This document shows positions 33,002 to 34,800 of a stretch of DNA of 34,800 nucleotides, piece after piece (the stretch's first letter is position 1; every line of letters begins with the position of its first letter). Where the stretch lies: assembly GCA_017962705.1 (NCBI GenBank), contig JAGCUV010000122.1, forward strand, positions 1-34,800, given 5' to 3'. The stretch is from Bacteroidales bacterium. GTDB taxonomy: Bacteria > Bacteroidota > Bacteroidia > Bacteroidales > UBA932. Made by a program: the position numbers and the translations under genes. Below the pieces are notes generated by a model. It made no database searches, was not told the DNA's origin, and saw nothing but the letters and a program-made list of their open reading frames with translations.

Positions 33002-34800
33002 TTAATTCTCTACCGGAATCACTTCTCCTTCCTTGCGGAAACTCATACGAGGTTTCTCCTGCCGGACATCCCCCACCTTGTAAGTGATGGTCCACTCCTT
33101 GGCCTGCAACAGTTCCCAGATGCGCTGGGGCGTAGCAGGCGCGGCATAGCGGATTTGCAAGGCGGGCGCATAGTCCCGGTTGAGCGTCAACGCCAAGGAG
33201 ATGATACCTTCCTCGCGGGAAATATGGTTGCTCAGGAAAGGCAGGGCCCGGCGGACGATGGGTTTCTGATAATTGGTGTCCGCCAACTCATAAATAAATT
33301 GTTTCTTTCCGGCATATACTTCCGAACGCTTGAGCACGATGCTGTCCGCATCCGGCTTGTTCTCCCTCAACTTCTTGGGCAAGGAAGAAGCGGCATAACG
33401 GCCGTTGTAGGAGGCAAAGAAGCCGTCGAACATCTTCTCCAGAAACGCGGTGGTGGCGATGCTGTCCACTCCTTCTTCCAAGCGCACGAATTCCAGGTTC
33501 ATCGGGGTTTTCTTGGTGCCGCCGCCGTGCAGGGGCATATCAAGGCTCTTGCGATTCACCATCTCCTTGAACCAGGCCTCATCCAGCGCTTCTGCCGGAT
33601 CGGAATAGACGAGCACCTTGACCGGGCAGTCGAACTCGGACTCCAGTCCGTACACCCGCTTGCCGGCCTGACGCATTTGAAGGCCGAGATAGTTCAAATC
33701 GAGTTTGTCGTACATCTTCTCCACCCGGATGGTCTGAATCTTCAACTGCGGAACAGCCAAGTGGTCGGGGGTGTTGATGCGGAAACGGGACGGGACGAAA
33801 ATCGCCGTCTGAATCTTGTCGGCGTTGGTCACGGCCGGGTCGTAGAACACCTCGACGGTATGCGACTTGACATAGGTTTTGACGCGGTGTACGCCGGGGA
33901 CCTTCTGCATACGGGCTTTGAAAGCCATCGAACTGCCGAAACACTTGACGGTGCGAAGCCCTTCCACCTGCACCATCTCCATCTTGCCGGAAACCTGCTC
34001 CATATCCCACTCCTCGTCAATGGTGGGCAGTTCATACGAGTTGCCCACGCAGAACGCGACCACCGTCAACACGACGGCCAGGCAGGCGGGGACCATCTTG
34101 GTCCAAGGCAGCGGAACGCTCGTCTTCGGAGCGCCGACACCGAGCGCTTTGTGCGGGCAGGCCCCGATACAATCTCCGCAAAGGGTGCAATCTACATCGT
34201 TCATCCGCGCGCCATAGCGCAAGATGTCGATGGCATACGGGCATTCCTTTTCGCACAGGCCGCAACGGGTGCAAGCCAGTTCGTCGCGAACGAGGGTCAA
34301 CACCTGTCCTGCCGGCTTCTGATTCAGTATTTCAAAGAGATAGCCGGTCAGGCAAAGAGCGCCCAGCAGCCAAGCCCAATGCAACTGCACGCCGCACAGG
34401 GAAAGGACCCACCAGAGCAAGATGATGCCGCCCAAGGGCAAATAGAACTTGAAACTGTTGCTGACTGCCCCCAGCGGGCAAATGTATTTGCACCAGAACC
34501 GGTCGATGAACAAGCCGAACAGCACCACGGCCACCAGGGTGCAGATGCTGCCCCACAGGACGATTTCGCCCTTGAAACCGGTCGCCACCGCATAATACGG
34601 ATCGAACTTCTTGCAGAACAACTCGCTGGATGAGCAGGTCATATAGAAAATCCAAAACAGCAGGCCGTATTTGACCACCCGCAGAACCTTGTCCAGCACG
34701 CTGCTGCGGGAAATGTTGAACGGACGGATGCGCAAGGCCCGGCGCAGGCGGCCCAACAGGTCCTCCACCGTCCCGACAGGACAGAGATAGCCGCAGAACA
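33002..34800 (-). CDS. Polyferredoxin-type membrane protein (NapH/NosR-like 4Fe-4S), 5' end missing
   Basis: The frame stays open to the right edge: upstream of an apparent GTG start at 34768 it reads FCGYLCPVGTVEDLLG, the conserved CxxxCP motif of NapH/NosR-type proteins, so the gene begins outside the window. A second WCKYICPLGAV motif follows after two hydrophobic segments. Then come two 4Fe-4S motifs (CTRCGLCEKECPYAI at about 34238-34278, and CTLCGDCIGACPHKAL at about 34150-34195) and another membrane segment (ACLAVVLTVVAFCVG). The ~370-residue C-terminal part is soluble. It includes an HMA-like ferredoxin fold (FGSSMAFKARMQKVPGVHRV, then VEVFYDPAVTNADKIQTAI) whose CxxC is not present, and an unassigned remainder. 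Probably it is an inner-membrane electron carrier; partner and reaction are unknown. The S46 gene follows after 5 bases. Confidence 0.88.
   Translation of the reverse strand, partial: FCGYLCPVGTVEDLLGRLRRALRIRPFNISRSSVLDKVLRVVKYGLLFWIFYMTCSSSELFCKKFDPYYAVATGFKGEIVLWGSICTLVAVVLFGLFIDRFWCKYICPLGAVSNSFKFYLPLGGIILLWWVLSLCGVQLHWAWLLGALCLTGYLFEILNQKPAGQVLTLVRDELACTRCGLCEKECPYAIDILRYGARMNDVDCTLCGDCIGACPHKALGVGAPKTSVPLPWTKMVPACLAVVLTVVAFCVGNSYELPTIDEEWDMEQVSGKMEMVQVEGLRTVKCFGSSMAFKARMQKVPGVHRVKTYVKSHTVEVFYDPAVTNADKIQTAIFVPSRFRINTPDHLAVPQLKIQTIRVEKMYDKLDLNYLGLQMRQAGKRVYGLESEFDCPVKVLVYSDPAEALDEAWFKEMVNRKSLDMPLHGGGTKKTPMNLEFVRLEEGVDSIATTAFLEKMFDGFFASYNGRYAASSLPKKLRENKPDADSIVLKRSEVYAGKKQFIYELADTNYQKPIVRRALPFLSNHISREEGIISLALTLNRDYAPALQIRYAAPATPQRIWELLQAKEWTITYKVGDVRQEKPRMSFRKEGEVIPVEN

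Noticed and set aside
32984-34633. Long + strand open frame (549 residues) opposite the polyferredoxin gene
   Set aside because: Its translation has no recognisable domain, signal or compositional sense, while the opposite strand encodes clear Fe-S motifs. It is a GC-driven shadow frame.
1-34800. Insertion sequences, integrases, tRNA genes, CRISPR arrays
   Set aside because: No transposase-like protein, inverted repeats, cloverleaf-like segment or regularly spaced direct repeats were seen; both strands are filled with protein-coding genes.

Overview
The window reads as chromosomal DNA of a Bacteroidales bacterium with moderately high GC. The evidence is a SusC/SusD outer-membrane pair, fimbrillin-like and BACON-like lipoproteins, an S46 dipeptidyl-peptidase, a radical SAM gene inside a glycan cassette, and a promoter matching the Bacteroidetes TTTG / TAnnTTTG consensus. 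An Alistipes-like or other high-GC Bacteroidales lineage is plausible, but the sequence alone does not settle genus. Coding density is very high: the longest gene-free stretch is about 77 bases. I see no tRNA, rRNA, CRISPR array, insertion sequence or integrase.

Region A (1-14677, + strand) is one uninterrupted gene string whose start lies outside the window. In order it encodes a fimbrillin-like/beta-helix surface protein (5' end missing, with a nine-C tract at its very start), a giant lipoprotein with a ladder of Cys-containing GLUG-type repeats, a fimbrillin-like lipoprotein, a BACON-like lipoprotein, a small lipoprotein that may be a decayed EEP (endonuclease/exonuclease/phosphatase) fold, a SusC-type TonB-dependent transporter, a SusD-type lipoprotein, a second BACON-like lipoprotein, a secreted S1/P1-family nuclease with its zinc ligands intact, and a secreted EEP-fold protein that has lost most catalytic residues. 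Spacings of -4 to +18 bases suggest one transcript. The set looks like a surface capture and import apparatus. Pairing SusC/SusD with an S1/P1 nuclease and two EEP-like proteins makes nucleic acids, or another phosphodiester substrate, a testable guess for the cargo.

Region B (14685-29564, - strand) is read towards the left. It begins with the cell-elongation genes mreB, mreC, mreD, mrdA (PBP2) and rodA. It then runs, mostly through 4-base ATGA stop/start overlaps, into a glycan cassette: GT4, radical SAM, GT4, GT2, TupA-like ATP-grasp, Wzx-type flippase, DUF616 and GT2. A secreted protein of unknown role ends the string and converges on region A. Cell-wall elongation genes translationally coupled to a surface-glycan cassette are the most unusual architecture here.

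Region C (29642-34800, - strand) holds, in transcription order, a polyferredoxin-type membrane protein running off the right edge, an S46 peptidase with DPP7-type specificity residues, queF (queuosine precursor synthesis) and ispD (isoprenoid precursor synthesis). A near-perfect Bacteroidetes promoter for queF-ispD overlaps the 3' end of the peptidase gene, and a weaker candidate precedes mreB.
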